Below are positions 16,790 to 26,000 of a stretch of DNA of 64,000 nt, piece by piece. The DNA is from a virus. Where the stretch lies: IMG/VR virus record IMGVR_UViG_3300009509_000009, positions 1 through 64,000 of that record. One strand, 5' to 3'. A program made the position numbers and the translations under genes. The notes beneath the pieces were generated by a model, which was not told the origin of the DNA, did not search any database, and saw nothing but the letters and a program-made list of their open reading frames with translations. The stretch's first letter is position 1. Every line of letters starts with the position of its first letter.

Positions 16790-18010
16790 ATGATCAAGGT
16801 AGCCGGGGCTGTAGTGGACCCCTATGATGACGACTTCGCTTCCTTGAAGGACATGGCTGGAGGGCGGGGGCTCCCAGAGTTCATCAAGCAGGCAGGGATC
16901 ATGGAGCCTACGGCACTCAAGAACCTGCCTGATCATGCCTTCGCCGTCGTCATTCTTGGAGACGGTGAGCCCATGAGGAAGTTCGCGTGTGTGGATAAGG
17001 CACACACCGCAGTCAACGTGATGTACTTCACAGAGTACGGCGCTGATCTCCCCGCCCCCGTCAAGGAGAAGGTAGCCACCAATCTCTGCAAAGCCTGCGA
17101 ACATTTTGGGCTTGAGGCCCCTCCTCACATCAGGAAGGAGGCGGCTGGAGCCAAGAGACTCCTCAAGCATGACGGCGCAGAGATGATCGTGCCGGCGCGT
17201 GAGGGAGAGAAGACTTCAGAGCTCACCGGCACGATGACCATGCCGAACACGAAGCCGGTGCGCGTCAAGAAGGCGTCAGTACTCGACGAGCCATACGTGC
17301 ATGTCTCGAGCTTCATTCCCAAGACAGCTTCGACGACTCCCATGGACCCGGGTGTGTACGCTCTGGACAACGGGCAGCTCCCGCTGCTTGGATTCGACCA
17401 GGTCCTCGAGGCTGTGGACTACTTCGACAAGTATGCCATGAAGATGCACCCGAGAAAGCGCCATGATTTCGCAGTGAAGGTGGCCGCTCGGGCGGAGCAG
17501 CTCGGCATTCCCGTGTCTGAAGATCTCGAGAAGTATGGGTCGCGCAAGTACGCGCAGGCCGGCTCGATCAAGGTGGCTGTCGAGACGCGAAAGCGCATGT
17601 GGCATAGCCTTGGAGACGGGGAGCGGCACGGAATCGGTGGAGAGATGCTCGACCGTCTCTTCGAGAAAAGAGCGAGCGTCAATCCCGAGGTGTTTGCCGA
17701 ATCCCTAGCTGAGCTTGACGCGCAGCTCGGCCTGTCCCACTACTGGGATAGCGGCATTCCCGATCCCTGGTACAGCACGTTCGGGATCGAGAAGAAGGCA
17801 GCGTGGTCCTGGAATCAGGGCGGCGAGTACGTCACCGAGGATGAGCTCACGCGGCTGGCACGGGAAGAGACTGATCTCTTGGAGGATAGATTCGGGAACG
17901 ACGTGGCTAAGGGGTTGGCAAACAACCCCACGACCGTGTTCGACTCGCTTCCTCTGGATAAGAAGCGTATCATCGCTCGGATGGCCCAACAGAGGGGCTC
18001 TGGTTTGTGA
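16790..18010 (+). CDS. Virion-associated protein with repeated K-x-A motifs (hypothetical)
   Basis: 406 residues, ATG with GGAGG six bases upstream; first gene of the plus-strand structural cluster. It carries several copies of the K-(T/R/K/Q)-A-(S/G) short motif (FIKQAG, VKKASV, PKTAST, EKRASV, EKKAAW) that mark this phage's virion proteins. A conserved-looking block (VLEAVDYFDKYAMKMHPRKRHDFAVKVAARAEQLG) is helical. There is no enzyme motif. The role is unknown; a structural or internal virion protein is inferred from context. Confidence 0.7.
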   Translation: MIKVAGAVVDPYDDDFASLKDMAGGRGLPEFIKQAGIMEPTALKNLPDHAFAVVILGDGEPMRKFACVDKAHTAVNVMYFTEYGADLPAPVKEKVATNLCKACEHFGLEAPPHIRKEAAGAKRLLKHDGAEMIVPAREGEKTSELTGTMTMPNTKPVRVKKASVLDEPYVHVSSFIPKTASTTPMDPGVYALDNGQLPLLGFDQVLEAVDYFDKYAMKMHPRKRHDFAVKVAARAEQLGIPVSEDLEKYGSRKYAQAGSIKVAVETRKRMWHSLGDGERHGIGGEMLDRLFEKRASVNPEVFAESLAELDAQLGLSHYWDSGIPDPWYSTFGIEKKAAWSWNQGGEYVTEDELTRLAREETDLLEDRFGNDVAKGLANNPTTVFDSLPLDKKRIIARMAQQRGSGL

Positions 18011-18048
18011 TCACCCCGGTCAGGGAGATCGGGTAGGAGGAAAGCAAA

Positions 18049-18771
18049 ATGGCAAGTAAGGCAATGGCGCAACAGCGTGCAGCGAAGCCCCACCTGACCT
18101 CGGGGAAGGGTGGCGTGGCTGGTGAGGTGGACGATCTTCGAGGGGATGTCGACAGCGCCCTCGAGACCTTCGAGTCCCGCTCGGGCTATCCAGAGCTCGA
18201 CTACATCGACGGGGCAGGTCCGGCAGCAGCCGGCGGTGATATGGTCATGGTCGGCAGGCTTCTCCTGCAAGGTCAGGCCTTCGCCAGCCTGACGCTCGGC
18301 GCATCGCTCGACATCATCGCCAGGGTCCCCGGCAGGGCCGGCAACGACTACAGCGTGGAGGTCATCGACTCCGGCGGCGTGGGTGGACTGGCAGTGTCGT
18401 GGGCAGCAGACAAGCTCACGATCGACCTCGATGGTGCAACCCCCAACGAGGATGCCATCGCCACGGCCATCAACGACGCCGGCGTTGGGTCCCCGCTGCG
18501 AGCGAACTCAGGTGGTGGAGCGGCCTTCGGTACGGTCGCCGAGACCTCGCTGGCCGGCGGAGCTGGCGACGGCTGGAGCTGTACGGTTGGTGGCTTCGAC
18601 GCCCCGATCAAGTTCGACACGGGTGCTGCGACGTCCAACGCCAACCTCACCGAGACTCAGGTCACCGTTACTGTCCCGGCTTTGGCCCCGATCGTCGCCA
18701 CCGACAAGGCGCACGTCTCGGTCACGACGGATGGGATCCGGTCCGACCTCGGTGCGGTGGCAGTCGAGTAG
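18049..18771 (+). CDS. Probable structural/decoration protein
   Basis: 240 residues, ATG with AGGAGGAAAG upstream. Ala/Gly/Thr-rich and beta-rich with no charged clusters. The segment RAGNDYSVEVIDSGGVGGLAV...LTIDLDG...AIATAIND resembles the Ig/beta-sandwich insertion domains seen in phage sheath and decoration proteins, ending in a sequence of strands (QVTVTVPALAPIVATDKAHVSVTTDG). It lies just upstream of the portal region. The exact role is not known. Confidence 0.65.
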   Translation: MASKAMAQQRAAKPHLTSGKGGVAGEVDDLRGDVDSALETFESRSGYPELDYIDGAGPAAAGGDMVMVGRLLLQGQAFASLTLGASLDIIARVPGRAGNDYSVEVIDSGGVGGLAVSWAADKLTIDLDGATPNEDAIATAINDAGVGSPLRANSGGGAAFGTVAETSLAGGAGDGWSCTVGGFDAPIKFDTGAATSNANLTETQVTVTVPALAPIVATDKAHVSVTTDGIRSDLGAVAVE

Positions 18772-18776
18772 TAGAG

Positions 18777-19790
18777 GTGGCTGAACGTCAGCATGAGGAT
18801 GATCTGTATCAGTTGCTTCGAGGCGTGAACAAGAATGAAGTCGCGCCTCGGGGCACTGATGCGGTTCAGCCTGCCGTCGCCTCTTATGACACCCTCATCG
18901 AGCCTCCCATAAAGGATGCTACGCCCGAGGAGGATGAGCCGACCAACGAGCCGACGGATAAAGTGCCAGAAGAGGACGGTCAGCCGCAGTCCCCAGAGGG
19001 TGGAGCCGATTACAAGCCGTTCACCCTTCGATCAGTATTCGCTCATCACGACTCTCACCCACTCCTGATGGACATGCTTCTCCTAGAGAAGTATGGACTC
19101 GACTGGTTGACGTGGGAGCCGGAGACGCTCTGGGATGCGATCTCGGAGGACTTCAAGACCACGGTAAGCACCAACAATGCCAGCATGATCCAAGCGGCGA
19201 AGACGTGCCACCTGGTCGAGACGCCTTGGGTAGCGTGGGAGATCTTCGTACCAGTCTGCCAGGCGTTCAACAACAACATTCCAAACTTCAGGACGTTCTT
19301 CAAACCTACGATTCCGCAGACGATGTTTGCGGTCGAGGTGATGAACTCTATCGACGACCGCAAGTTCAGCGAGGAGCTGGAGCGGTTCGTTGCTGCAGTC
19401 TTCCTGGACGCCAGCGTCTTCTACCTGCCGCCTCCAGTCGACTTCGCCCAGAAGATGGCGATGCAGATCGAGTATCGCTGTTCCAGATGTGGTAGAGTTG
19501 ATCTGGATGACGACAACCTCATGTGCGATTCCTGCGGCGCTCCTCAATCGGCGCTCAAGACGATTCCGAAGTGGGACCCCGAGCCTACGAAGAAGCGTTA
19601 TGAGCACATACTGTCGCAAGGAGAGGAGCATGATGTGCTGCAGGAGAAGGGGGTTGACGTCCAGGTTGCCAAGCTGCTGGTCGCCAGGAACTACCTGGAT
19701 TACAGGAAGAAGCAGCTGGCGGATCAACTAAAGGCGGTCGAGGATGAGCGACTACAACTACGATCTGGCTCTCGTAGACGGCCAGCTTGA
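18777..19790 (+). CDS. Zinc-ribbon virion protein near portal (hypothetical)
   Basis: About 337 residues. The start is uncertain: GTG 18777 follows the upstream stop closely, while GTG 18825 has GAGG upstream. An acidic, Pro-rich N-terminus leads to a helical domain (SHPLLMDMLLLEKYGLDWLTWEPETLWDAI...). A zinc ribbon CSRCG...CDSCG lies near residue 240, and a charged helix ends the protein. The 3' end overlaps the next gene by 47 nt. It is placed directly before the portal, so a connector or packaging accessory is possible. Confidence 0.65.
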   Translation: MAERQHEDDLYQLLRGVNKNEVAPRGTDAVQPAVASYDTLIEPPIKDATPEEDEPTNEPTDKVPEEDGQPQSPEGGADYKPFTLRSVFAHHDSHPLLMDMLLLEKYGLDWLTWEPETLWDAISEDFKTTVSTNNASMIQAAKTCHLVETPWVAWEIFVPVCQAFNNNIPNFRTFFKPTIPQTMFAVEVMNSIDDRKFSEELERFVAAVFLDASVFYLPPPVDFAQKMAMQIEYRCSRCGRVDLDDDNLMCDSCGAPQSALKTIPKWDPEPTKKRYEHILSQGEEHDVLQEKGVDVQVAKLLVARNYLDYRKKQLADQLKAVEDERLQLRSGSRRRPA

Positions 19791-20715
19791 CGAGTTTCAA
19801 AAGATCGCCTTCGTCGGTAGGGTGGCTCGAGCTCTTGGCCGTGGCACGGCTATGAGAGGTGCTGCCATAGGCGGAGGCATCGGTGCGTTGAGTGGCGGCG
19901 CTCTCGGAGCAGCTTCAGCTGACCCTTCACAGGGAACAATGGGCAGGGTTCAGGGAGCTATATCAGGAGCTCTGTCTGGCGGCATCCTTGGTGCTGGCAC
20001 CGGTACCGTAGCGACGAAGGCTGGTAGGCAGTGGATAGGACGTGCTGGTAAGGCGCAGGTGCACGGGCTGACTGGCTGGGTGCCCGGTTCAAGGAAAGCT
20101 GGCAAGGGATTCTTCGGACAGCACATGAATCCAGCAGAGAGGGCCAAGGCCCTCGAGGGCCTTGGCATCACCGCTCCGAAGGGACGACTGTCTCACGGTC
20201 AGGCGCTCGGAAAGATTCAGCAGGGCAGGCTTACTGGGAAGCTCCCATCGGGGATGCAGCAGCAGCTCGCCGATCTCTCCGTGGCACGTCACATGGCTCA
20301 GCAACAGCAGGTGAGCAAAGGACTCACGTCCGTACCAGGATTCGTCAAAGGAATGGTGAAGGACCCGACTGGCACAGCAAAGACTGGCCTCCTCGCCGCC
20401 GGCGGACTTGGTACAGCGATGACTCTTGGCTTCAGTGCTCCTGAGGCTATCCAGGCGGCCAAGGAAAGGGACATCAAGAGGCTCGGAGGATCTCTGGCGG
20501 AGACTGGATTCTACGCAATGGGCGGTGGTATCCCCATGCTTGGGTCCATGGCACTCGGAAGTGGTGTCAGACGTCTGGGGCAGGCTCCTGGCGCTCTGGT
20601 GGAGAAGGTGATGGGCCAAGGACCTCAGCCGGGTCAGCCGCAACGAACGATGGGTAGCGGCGCCCAGAGGGCTGCGGCTCAGAGGGCTGTTCACCACATG
20701 ACTAGGGAGGGCTGA
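19744..20715 (+). CDS. K-I-A tagged glycine-zipper virion protein
   Basis: 323 residues. The N-terminus has QLDEFQKIAF at residues ~14-23, the tag shared by many proteins of this phage. It is followed at once by long glycine-zipper stretches (AAIGGGIGALSGGALGAA, AISGALSGGILGAG) that can insert in membranes or pack as helices. The middle is basic and helical, and the C-terminus has another hydrophobic segment. No enzyme motif. A likely internal virion protein, perhaps ejected with DNA; this is inference. Confidence 0.7.
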   Translation: MSDYNYDLALVDGQLDEFQKIAFVGRVARALGRGTAMRGAAIGGGIGALSGGALGAASADPSQGTMGRVQGAISGALSGGILGAGTGTVATKAGRQWIGRAGKAQVHGLTGWVPGSRKAGKGFFGQHMNPAERAKALEGLGITAPKGRLSHGQALGKIQQGRLTGKLPSGMQQQLADLSVARHMAQQQQVSKGLTSVPGFVKGMVKDPTGTAKTGLLAAGGLGTAMTLGFSAPEAIQAAKERDIKRLGGSLAETGFYAMGGGIPMLGSMALGSGVRRLGQAPGALVEKVMGQGPQPGQPQRTMGSGAQRAAAQRAVHHMTREG

Positions 20716-20720
20716 GTCTG

Positions 20721-22604
20721 ATGTTTGATTTCAACAGAGCACCAGCTACTCGCCCAACCATGGCCCCCGGCCGTATTCAGGGTGGCCAACGGCTCCAAGG
20801 TGTGAACTACCCGAGCCCGTTCTTCGATGTCGCTCATACGTACCTGCCAACAACCATCAAGCAGATGTTTCGGTGGTGCAGGTATTACTACCTCACCAAT
20901 CCGTTGATCGCCGCAACCGTCAACAAGATGGCGGAGTACCCGATCACTGACATCTTGGTGGACGAGGACAACAAGGGGCTGAAGCAGAAGTGGGAGGACT
21001 TCTTCGAGGACACTCTTCAGCTACGCCCATTCCTGATCGAGGCTGGTCTGTTCTACATGACCTACGGCAATGCCATGATCTCGATCAGCCATCCGTTCAT
21101 CAAGTGGCTCACATGCAAGCATTGTGGCCACAAAGTCCAGGCCAGGAAAGCTCGGTTCCAGTTCAGAGAAACGAAGTTCTTCCTGCACTGTGATCACTGC
21201 GGCACGAGCGGTGACGCCGTAGCCTTTGACCAGTACCTCAGGACTCCTCATAAGCTGAAGCTCATCCTGTGGAATCCCGAGGACATCGAGATCAGATACA
21301 ACGAGCTGACTGGGGAGACCACGTACTACTACACAGTCCCCCAGAAAACCAAGAACGAGATCACTCTGGGCAAGCGAGATGTGGTAACCACAGTCCCGCA
21401 GGTGTTCATCGACTCGGTGAAGTCCCGCAAGGCTGTAATCATTTCGCCTGACAACATCTTCCATCTCAGACGCCCGTCCATACTGACTGGCAAGAGAGAT
21501 AGAGGATGGGGTATCCCGATCATCCTTCCTGTTCTGAAGGACGTCTTCTACCTGCAGCTGATGAAGAAGGCCCAGGAGGCTATCCTACTCGAGCGCATCG
21601 TTCCTCTCACAGTGCTGTTCCCACAGCCTGGATCTGGTACATCAGACCCATTCCAGATGGTGAATCTGCAGGACTGGAAGAACCAGGTCGTCAAGGAGAT
21701 CCAGCGTTGGAGGATTGATAGGAACTACATTCCGGTCATGCCGCTGCCACTGGGCAACCAGGTTGTCGGTGGGGACGGTAGAGCTCTGCTACTCAGCCAA
21801 GAGATCAAGATCTGGAGTGATCACATCATCTCTGGAATGGGAGTGCCCAACGAGTTTGTCTTTGGTGGTCTGCAGTGGTCTGGGTCGAACGTGTCTCTCC
21901 GGATGCTCGAGAACCAGTTCATGCGGTACGTGCAGGACCTTGGAAGATTCCTCCGTATCTTCCTGGTGCCCAAGATCGCTGCGTACCTCGACTGGCCCAA
22001 GGTCAACGTCAGGTTCAAGCCGTTCAAGATGGCTGATGATCTACAGCGCAAGGCTCTGTACATGCAGCTCAACCAAGCTGGTAAGCTCAGCGATACGACA
22101 CTGCTCAACGACTGCGACTTCAATCCCGAGGATGAGGACGAGCTCATGGCCACTGAGACGGAGCGTCGTCTCGAGGCTGTCAAGAAGCAACAGCTCGCTG
22201 AGGCTGAGATCCAGGGAGAGATGGGTGTCATCCAAGCCAGGTACCAAGCCAAGGCTCAGCAAGTCATTGCTGAGGAGCAGGAGCAGATGGCCCGAGGCAC
22301 GCAGGGCACAGCTCAGGGTGAGCCTGGTGCGGAGATGGGAGGAGGCCCGGCTACAGCTCCGGAGCAGCAACCCGCTCCTCCTTCAGGAGCTCCACCTCCT
22401 CAGATGATGCCTCAGATCATTCAGAGGATGAGAGCCATGAGCCCGGACGCCCAGGTAGGTCTTCTGAAACAGATCGCTCAGAGGAATCCGGAGATGGCTA
22501 TGCAGATCGCCGAGGCACTCCAGCCAGGCGAAGAGATGACGCGCGGTGAGCCGCTGCCCGAGACTCTTCCTCCGAGGAGAGACGCGGCCAGCGCTCTGAT
22601 ATAG
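20721..22604 (+). CDS. Portal protein with inserted zinc ribbon
   Basis: 627 residues, in the usual size range. Portal features include the clip/wing-like opening, then LMKKAQEAILLERIVP, and the stem region SGMGVPNEFVFGG followed by WSGSNVSLRMLENQF, which matches phage portal signatures (G-x-P-x-x-x-F-G...S-N-x-x-x-x). Unusual: C132-x2-C135 (TCKHCG) and C157-x2-C160 (HCDHCG) form a zinc ribbon inserted early in the chain. The C-terminal ~110 residues are Gln/Pro/Glu-rich and low-complexity. It forms the dodecameric DNA channel at the capsid vertex. Confidence 0.87.
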   Translation: MFDFNRAPATRPTMAPGRIQGGQRLQGVNYPSPFFDVAHTYLPTTIKQMFRWCRYYYLTNPLIAATVNKMAEYPITDILVDEDNKGLKQKWEDFFEDTLQLRPFLIEAGLFYMTYGNAMISISHPFIKWLTCKHCGHKVQARKARFQFRETKFFLHCDHCGTSGDAVAFDQYLRTPHKLKLILWNPEDIEIRYNELTGETTYYYTVPQKTKNEITLGKRDVVTTVPQVFIDSVKSRKAVIISPDNIFHLRRPSILTGKRDRGWGIPIILPVLKDVFYLQLMKKAQEAILLERIVPLTVLFPQPGSGTSDPFQMVNLQDWKNQVVKEIQRWRIDRNYIPVMPLPLGNQVVGGDGRALLLSQEIKIWSDHIISGMGVPNEFVFGGLQWSGSNVSLRMLENQFMRYVQDLGRFLRIFLVPKIAAYLDWPKVNVRFKPFKMADDLQRKALYMQLNQAGKLSDTTLLNDCDFNPEDEDELMATETERRLEAVKKQQLAEAEIQGEMGVIQARYQAKAQQVIAEEQEQMARGTQGTAQGEPGAEMGGGPATAPEQQPAPPSGAPPPQMMPQIIQRMRAMSPDAQVGLLKQIAQRNPEMAMQIAEALQPGEEMTRGEPLPETLPPRRDAASALI

Positions 22605-22617
22605 GACTAAAAGAAAT

Positions 22618-22645
22618 CGCCGGACCCGTTGGAACGAGCCCGGCG
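22618..22645. terminator. GC-rich hairpin after the portal gene
   Basis: CGCCGG pairs with CCGGCG and the loop contains an inner CGTT/AACG stem. It lies 14 nt after the portal stop and also 29 nt past the end of the converging small minus-strand genes, so it can serve both directions. There is no long T tract. Confidence 0.6.
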
Positions 22646-22673
22646 ACGTGGGGTTTCCTTGGCTACTCTTTAC

Positions 22674-22769
22674 CTACCGTTGTCGACTGGCCGTCTCTTT
22701 GACGACGAGGTAGTGGGTCACCCGGGCAAGGTAGGTGCCCACTGCAGCCAGGATGAAAAGCTCAACCAT
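22674..22769 (-). CDS. 31-residue single-pass membrane peptide
   Basis: Tiny ORF with ATG 22769 and a strong AGGAGG six to seven bases upstream, lying within the end of the previous small gene (8-nt overlap with it). The N-terminal half (VELFILAAVGTYLA) is a short hydrophobic membrane segment and the C-terminal half is basic. Product unknown; holin-like or membrane-signal peptides are possible, but size alone cannot decide. It was found by reading the gap 22605-23030. Confidence 0.5.
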   Translation of the reverse strand: MVELFILAAVGTYLARVTHYLVVKETASRQR

Positions 22770-22899
22770 CGTCGTCCTCCTCTTCATCGTCGTCTTGGCG
22801 ATCGTCCTGTTGTTCTTGAGCTGGTTGGCTCTGAGAACTCATGGCTAGAAGATCGTTCTCGAGGGCTGCGAAGAAATCCGGCTTGTTCCACTCTCCCAT
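22762..22899 (-). CDS. 45-residue acidic small protein
   Basis: ATG 22899 with AAGGGG upstream, preceded ~60 nt upstream by the ATAAG core of the minus-strand promoter-like motif. An amphipathic N-terminal helix (MGEWNKPDFFAALENDLLAM) is followed by a Gln stretch and an Asp/Glu tail. The tail resembles the acidic tails of the replication proteins. Small acidic phage peptides often act on host enzymes; here that is only a guess. Together with the next ORF it forms a two-gene reverse-strand unit inside the structural cluster. Confidence 0.55.
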   Translation of the reverse strand: MGEWNKPDFFAALENDLLAMSSQSQPAQEQQDDRQDDDEEEDDDG

Positions 22900-22951
22900 A
22901 TCCAATCCCCTTCTTTTCCCTGCGAGAGTTGGAATCTAAGCTGGTGCTCTT

Positions 22952-22972
22952 CAAAGCTCTTATAACCACTAG
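22952..22972 (-). promoter_or_regulatory. Minus-strand promoter-like motif, small-gene pair
   Basis: Minus-strand reading TAGTGGTTATAAGAGCTTTG fits G[TG]NATAAG[AC]NCNNTG. It lies ~55-60 nt before the ATG at 22899. The plus-strand RNA polymerase gene begins 58 nt to the right in the opposite direction, so this gap is divergent. Confidence 0.65.
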
Positions 22973-23030
22973 ATTGACCACCCTGCGGCGAGGCTGCTAA
23001 GGTGAGTAGGCTGGAAACATAGGAGAAAAT

Positions 23031-26000
23031 ATGGCCCGGCTAGACCCTAGAGAGGGGTTCGAGCTCCTCAAAGACAGGGTGACTACCGAGGTGAAGGCTG
23101 CGTTCCCCCAGGAGGGGAACGATCACATTCTCGACATCGAGAATGTGGAGATCCAGGACGAGCTGGACCCCGAGGATATTGAGGGTCAGAAGAAAGCGAA
23201 GCTCGGTGGATCAACCTGGGGAGTCCCCGTGAAAGCAGAGTTCGTCTTGAAGGACAAGGCGAGCGGCAAGGTCATCAACCGAAGTAAGATCAAGGTGGCG
23301 ACGATCCCGAAGCATACTCGTCGTCATTCCTTCATAGTCGGTGGATCTGAGTACCAGGTGGACAACCAGTGGCGGTTGAAGCCCGGTATCTACACACGTG
23401 TCGCGCAGAACGGTCAGCTCGAGTCACGGTTCAACTTCCAGGGCAAGATGAACCTCGATATGATCTTCGACCCCAAGAGCAGGAAGTTTCAGCTCAAGCA
23501 CGGTGGGTCGAAGCCGCCGCTCTATCCAATACTCAAGGCGGTTGGCGTTGACGACGACGCGCTACAGCAGGCGTGGGGCAAAGAGATCCTCAACGCCAAC
23601 AAGACAACGCCGAATGGAAAGGCGCTGAACGTAGAGAAGCTAGCGATCGGTTTCGCCAAGAGACTCGATCCAAACAAAGACGTCAAGAACTTCGACGACG
23701 CTGGAGATGTCATTCGTGAATACATGGGTACGGCGGAGCTCAGACCCGACGTGACCAAGCTCACGCTAGGCAAGGAGTTCAATACCATCACGCCTGAAGC
23801 ACTCACGAGGACGTCGGGTAGACTTCTTGGTGTAGCTAGAGGCGACAAGCCAGACGTGCGGGATGCTCTGCAGTTCAAAGATCTTCTCAGCACGGAGGAC
23901 TTCATCGCTGAGCGTCTTCAGCAAAGCGCCAAGATCATCAAGCGCAGGATACAGAACAACATAGATCGAAGGACCACCGTTCGTGAGATCGTGGGGCCAG
24001 ACATTTTCGATCGACCCGTCAAAGAGTTCTTCTCGAAGACGTCGCTGGCGAATACACCTCAGCAGGTCAATCCACTCGAGATGTTGTCCGGCCAGCAGCG
24101 TACCACTATCACTGGAGAGGGTGGAGTCAAGAGCGCACACAAGATCCAAGAGGACGCAAAGCTAGTAGATCCGTCACACTTCGGTGTGCTCGACCCACTA
24201 CACACTCCGGAGTCCGACAAGACAGGAGTGACACTACACCTTGCCATGAGCGCCGTGAAGAAGGGCAACAAGGCCTTCGTCCCACTGCACAATGTCAAGA
24301 CTGGAAAGGTAGAGTATCTCGATCCAGAGACGGTCAATGAGAAGATCGTGGCAATGCCGGATGAGGGTAGGTGGGACAAGGGTAAGTGGGTGCCCAACGC
24401 GAAGAAGGTCAAGGCGAGTACGCTGGGCAATGAGATTCGAGACGTCGACTCCTCCAAGGTCCAGTACGTCATGAAGAATCCTGGTCAGATGTTCTCTCTC
24501 GCCACCAACATGGTTCCGTTCCTCTCCTGCGACTCCCCGAATAGATCATCCATGGCTGGGAAGCAGATGGAGCAGGCGATCTCGCTGAAGTATAGAGAGC
24601 CGCCTCTAGTTCAGGTAGCGCGAGGAGACGGGACCAAGAAGACCTTCGACGAGTTCGTCGGGCGATATGCCTCTCATGAATCCCCAGTTGATGGGAAGGT
24701 GACCAACATCACTGACACGTTCATGGAGGTCAAGTCGGGGCGCAAGACACACAAGGTCCAGCTGTACAAGGACTATCCCCTCAATGACAAGAAGGGTCTT
24801 CTCCAGAGTACCCCTACGGTGAAGGTAGGGGACAAGGTGATGAAAGGGCAGACTGTAGCCGATACCAACTTCACAAAGGGCGGAGTCTACGCGCCTGGAG
24901 TGAACCTCAACATCGGGTACACGCCGTGGAAGGGCTACAACTTCGAGGACGGTGTGGTGATCTCTGAGTCTGCTGCGAAGAAGCTGACTTCAGAGCACAT
25001 GCACAAGAAGACCCTGTCCACAAAGGAGGCGAAAGCTCCCGGCAAGGAAGTCTTCATGTCCCACTTTGCCAGCAGTCTGGACAAGGAGCAGGCAGAGAAG
25101 CTGGACAGAGACGGCATCATCAAGCCGGGCATGAGGATCAGAAAGGGCGACACTCTCATCGCTGCAGTGGCCGACGCCCCGCCCACTACTGAGAATCAGA
25201 TGTTCAAGAATCTCCACCGATCATTGGTGCAGCCATTCGACAACCGATCTATCACCTGGGAAGAAGACCAGGAGGGTGAAGTCGTCAATGTCACCAAGAA
25301 GGGGAAGAAGATCCAGGTTCACGTCAAGACTGAAGAGCCGATGACTGTTGGCGACAAGATGGTTGGGCGCCACGGCAATAAGGGAATCGTCACCAAGATC
25401 TTGCCAGACAACGAGATGCCGTCGACCAAAGATGGCAAGCCCCTCGAGGTGCTGATGAATCCAATCGGTATTGCTGGTCGGATGAACATCGGTCAGGTGC
25501 TTGAGACAGCAGCCTCTAAGGTAGCTGAGAAGCGCGGACGCCCGCTCAAGATCACAAACTTTGGAGTCAGTGATAGCCGCACGGAGATCGAGAATCTGCT
25601 GAAGCGGCATGGAGTATCAGATCGAGAGACCATTGTAGATCCAAAAGACGGGACGGAGATAGAGGGCATCCAGGTTGGAAAGCAGTACATCCTCAAGCTC
25701 CAACACCAAGTAGATAAGAAGATGTCTGCTCGAGACAGAGCTGGCTACGATCGTAACTTGATCCCAAAGGGCGGCGGGAAGCACGGTGCTCAGGCGCTAG
25801 GAGCTCTCGGCATGTACGCCATGTTAGCTCACGGGGCTAAGCACAACATCCGTGAGATGCAGACCTACAAGTCTGATAAGGCGCAGAACGACGATCTTTG
25901 GAGCGCCATTCAGACTGGTGAGCCACTGCCTCCTCCGAAGACTACCTTCGGGTATCAGAAGTTCGAGTCCTACCTCAAGGGAATGGGCGTCGACACGCAG

